Assembly: GCA_951802195.1 (NCBI GenBank)
Contig: OX637624.1
Location: forward strand, 1,240,001 to 1,304,000
Origin: Tausonia pullulans
Taxonomy: Eukaryota > Basidiomycota > Tremellomycetes > Cystofilobasidiales > Mrakiaceae
Direction: 5' to 3'
Length of the DNA stretch: 64,000 nt
The notes under the pieces are model-generated. The model was not told where the DNA came from, made no database searches, and saw only the letters and a program-made list of their open reading frames with translations. Positions 62,009 to 64,000 of this stretch are shown piece after piece. The position numbers and the translations under genes were made by a program. How positions within the stretch are numbered: position 1 is the stretch's first letter; every line of letters starts with the position of its first letter.

Positions 62009-62201
62009 CTAAATAAAATAAATAAAAATAAAAATAAAAATAAATAAAAAAACCCTTTGCTTTCCTCCCACCTTCACTTTTACTCTCGCTCTCCCTCTAT
62101 CTAGCCACGAATCACCATCTCTCGCAGGGTTTCGCAGCGTTACCTCGTCCTCTACGTATGCCTCATGACTCCAATACGAAACAAACCAAACCAAACCAAA
62201 A
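62009..62201 (+). mobile_element. Short LINE-tail (SINE-like) element, right arm copy
   Basis: The inverted duplicate of 12659-12851: an AAAT/AAAAT microsatellite at 62010-62048, then LINE 3' UTR-like sequence from about 62056 to 62180, then a degenerate AAACC tail to about 62200. Confidence 0.75.

Positions 62202-64000
<1,799 letters not shown>

Noticed and set aside
59954-62047. A 697-codon open frame through the repeat array
   Set aside because: It runs through minisatellite units, LINE tails and poly(A) tracts (read as Lys runs). The C-rich units lack stops in all frames, so openness carries no meaning. Other frames of the same array are open too.

Overview
This is nuclear DNA of an intron-rich fungus, most likely a basidiomycete yeast or yeast-like fungus. 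Nearly every host gene is cut by many short introns (about 45-110 bp, GT...AG, often with a CTGAC-like branch site just before the acceptor). The gene set is typically fungal: a divergent H4/H3 pair, a large-subunit catalase, PMP3, a four-finger C2H2 regulator, an APC amino acid permease, a secreted GH43 arabinanase and a DOMON surface protein. The class cannot be fixed from the sequence alone; Tremellomycetes and Microbotryomycetes both fit.

Layout. 1-6.4 kb: an intact L1-type non-LTR retrotransposon (LINE copy 1, minus strand), then a tRNA-Phe gene whose 5' end faces the LINE 5' end. 6.6-9.0 kb: a BSC6-like MFS transporter. 9.9-11.6 kb: divergent histones H4 and H3. 11.6-13.2 kb: a short LINE-tail element and an intron-containing tRNA-Arg-like gene. 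13.9-17.3 kb: catalase. 17.8-18.6 kb: PMP3. 18.6-23.5 kb: a gene-free stretch upstream of the zinc-finger factor (23.5-26.9 kb). 27.9-29.3 kb: a DUF4112 protein. 32.0-35.2 kb: a glycine-rich DUF1399 protein. 35.5-36.2 kb: remains of a zinc-type dehydrogenase. 36.9-37.7 kb: a TPMT-family methyltransferase. 39.0-41.3 kb: the permease. 42.7-43.9 kb: the DOMON protein. 45.3-47.4 kb: the arabinanase. An unclassified repeat of about 650 bp occurs at 30.2 and 44.6 kb in opposite orientations.

The right quarter (47.9-62.2 kb) is a retroelement array: tRNA-Arg-like copy B, LINE copy 2, LINE copy 3 placed directly on the poly(A) of copy 2, then four short SINE-like units that carry the LINE 3' tail behind a GC-rich minisatellite head, and then tRNA-Arg-like copy C. 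From about 61.7 kb the sequence is an inverted, nearly identical copy of 10.86-13.1 kb, including a second complete H3 gene, and it runs off the window end.

The main novelty candidate is this mobile system: a LINE whose 5' end lies 60-80 bp upstream of tRNA genes, always pointing away from them; which also stacks head to tail at its own poly(A); and which seems to share its 3' tail with a non-autonomous minisatellite-headed partner. The four partner units as a block are flanked by the 8-bp direct repeat TCGTGGAC. All three LINEs have both ORFs open, so activity looks recent. The host genes are otherwise unrelated neighbours; the arabinanase and DOMON protein suggest contact with plant material, which is inference.
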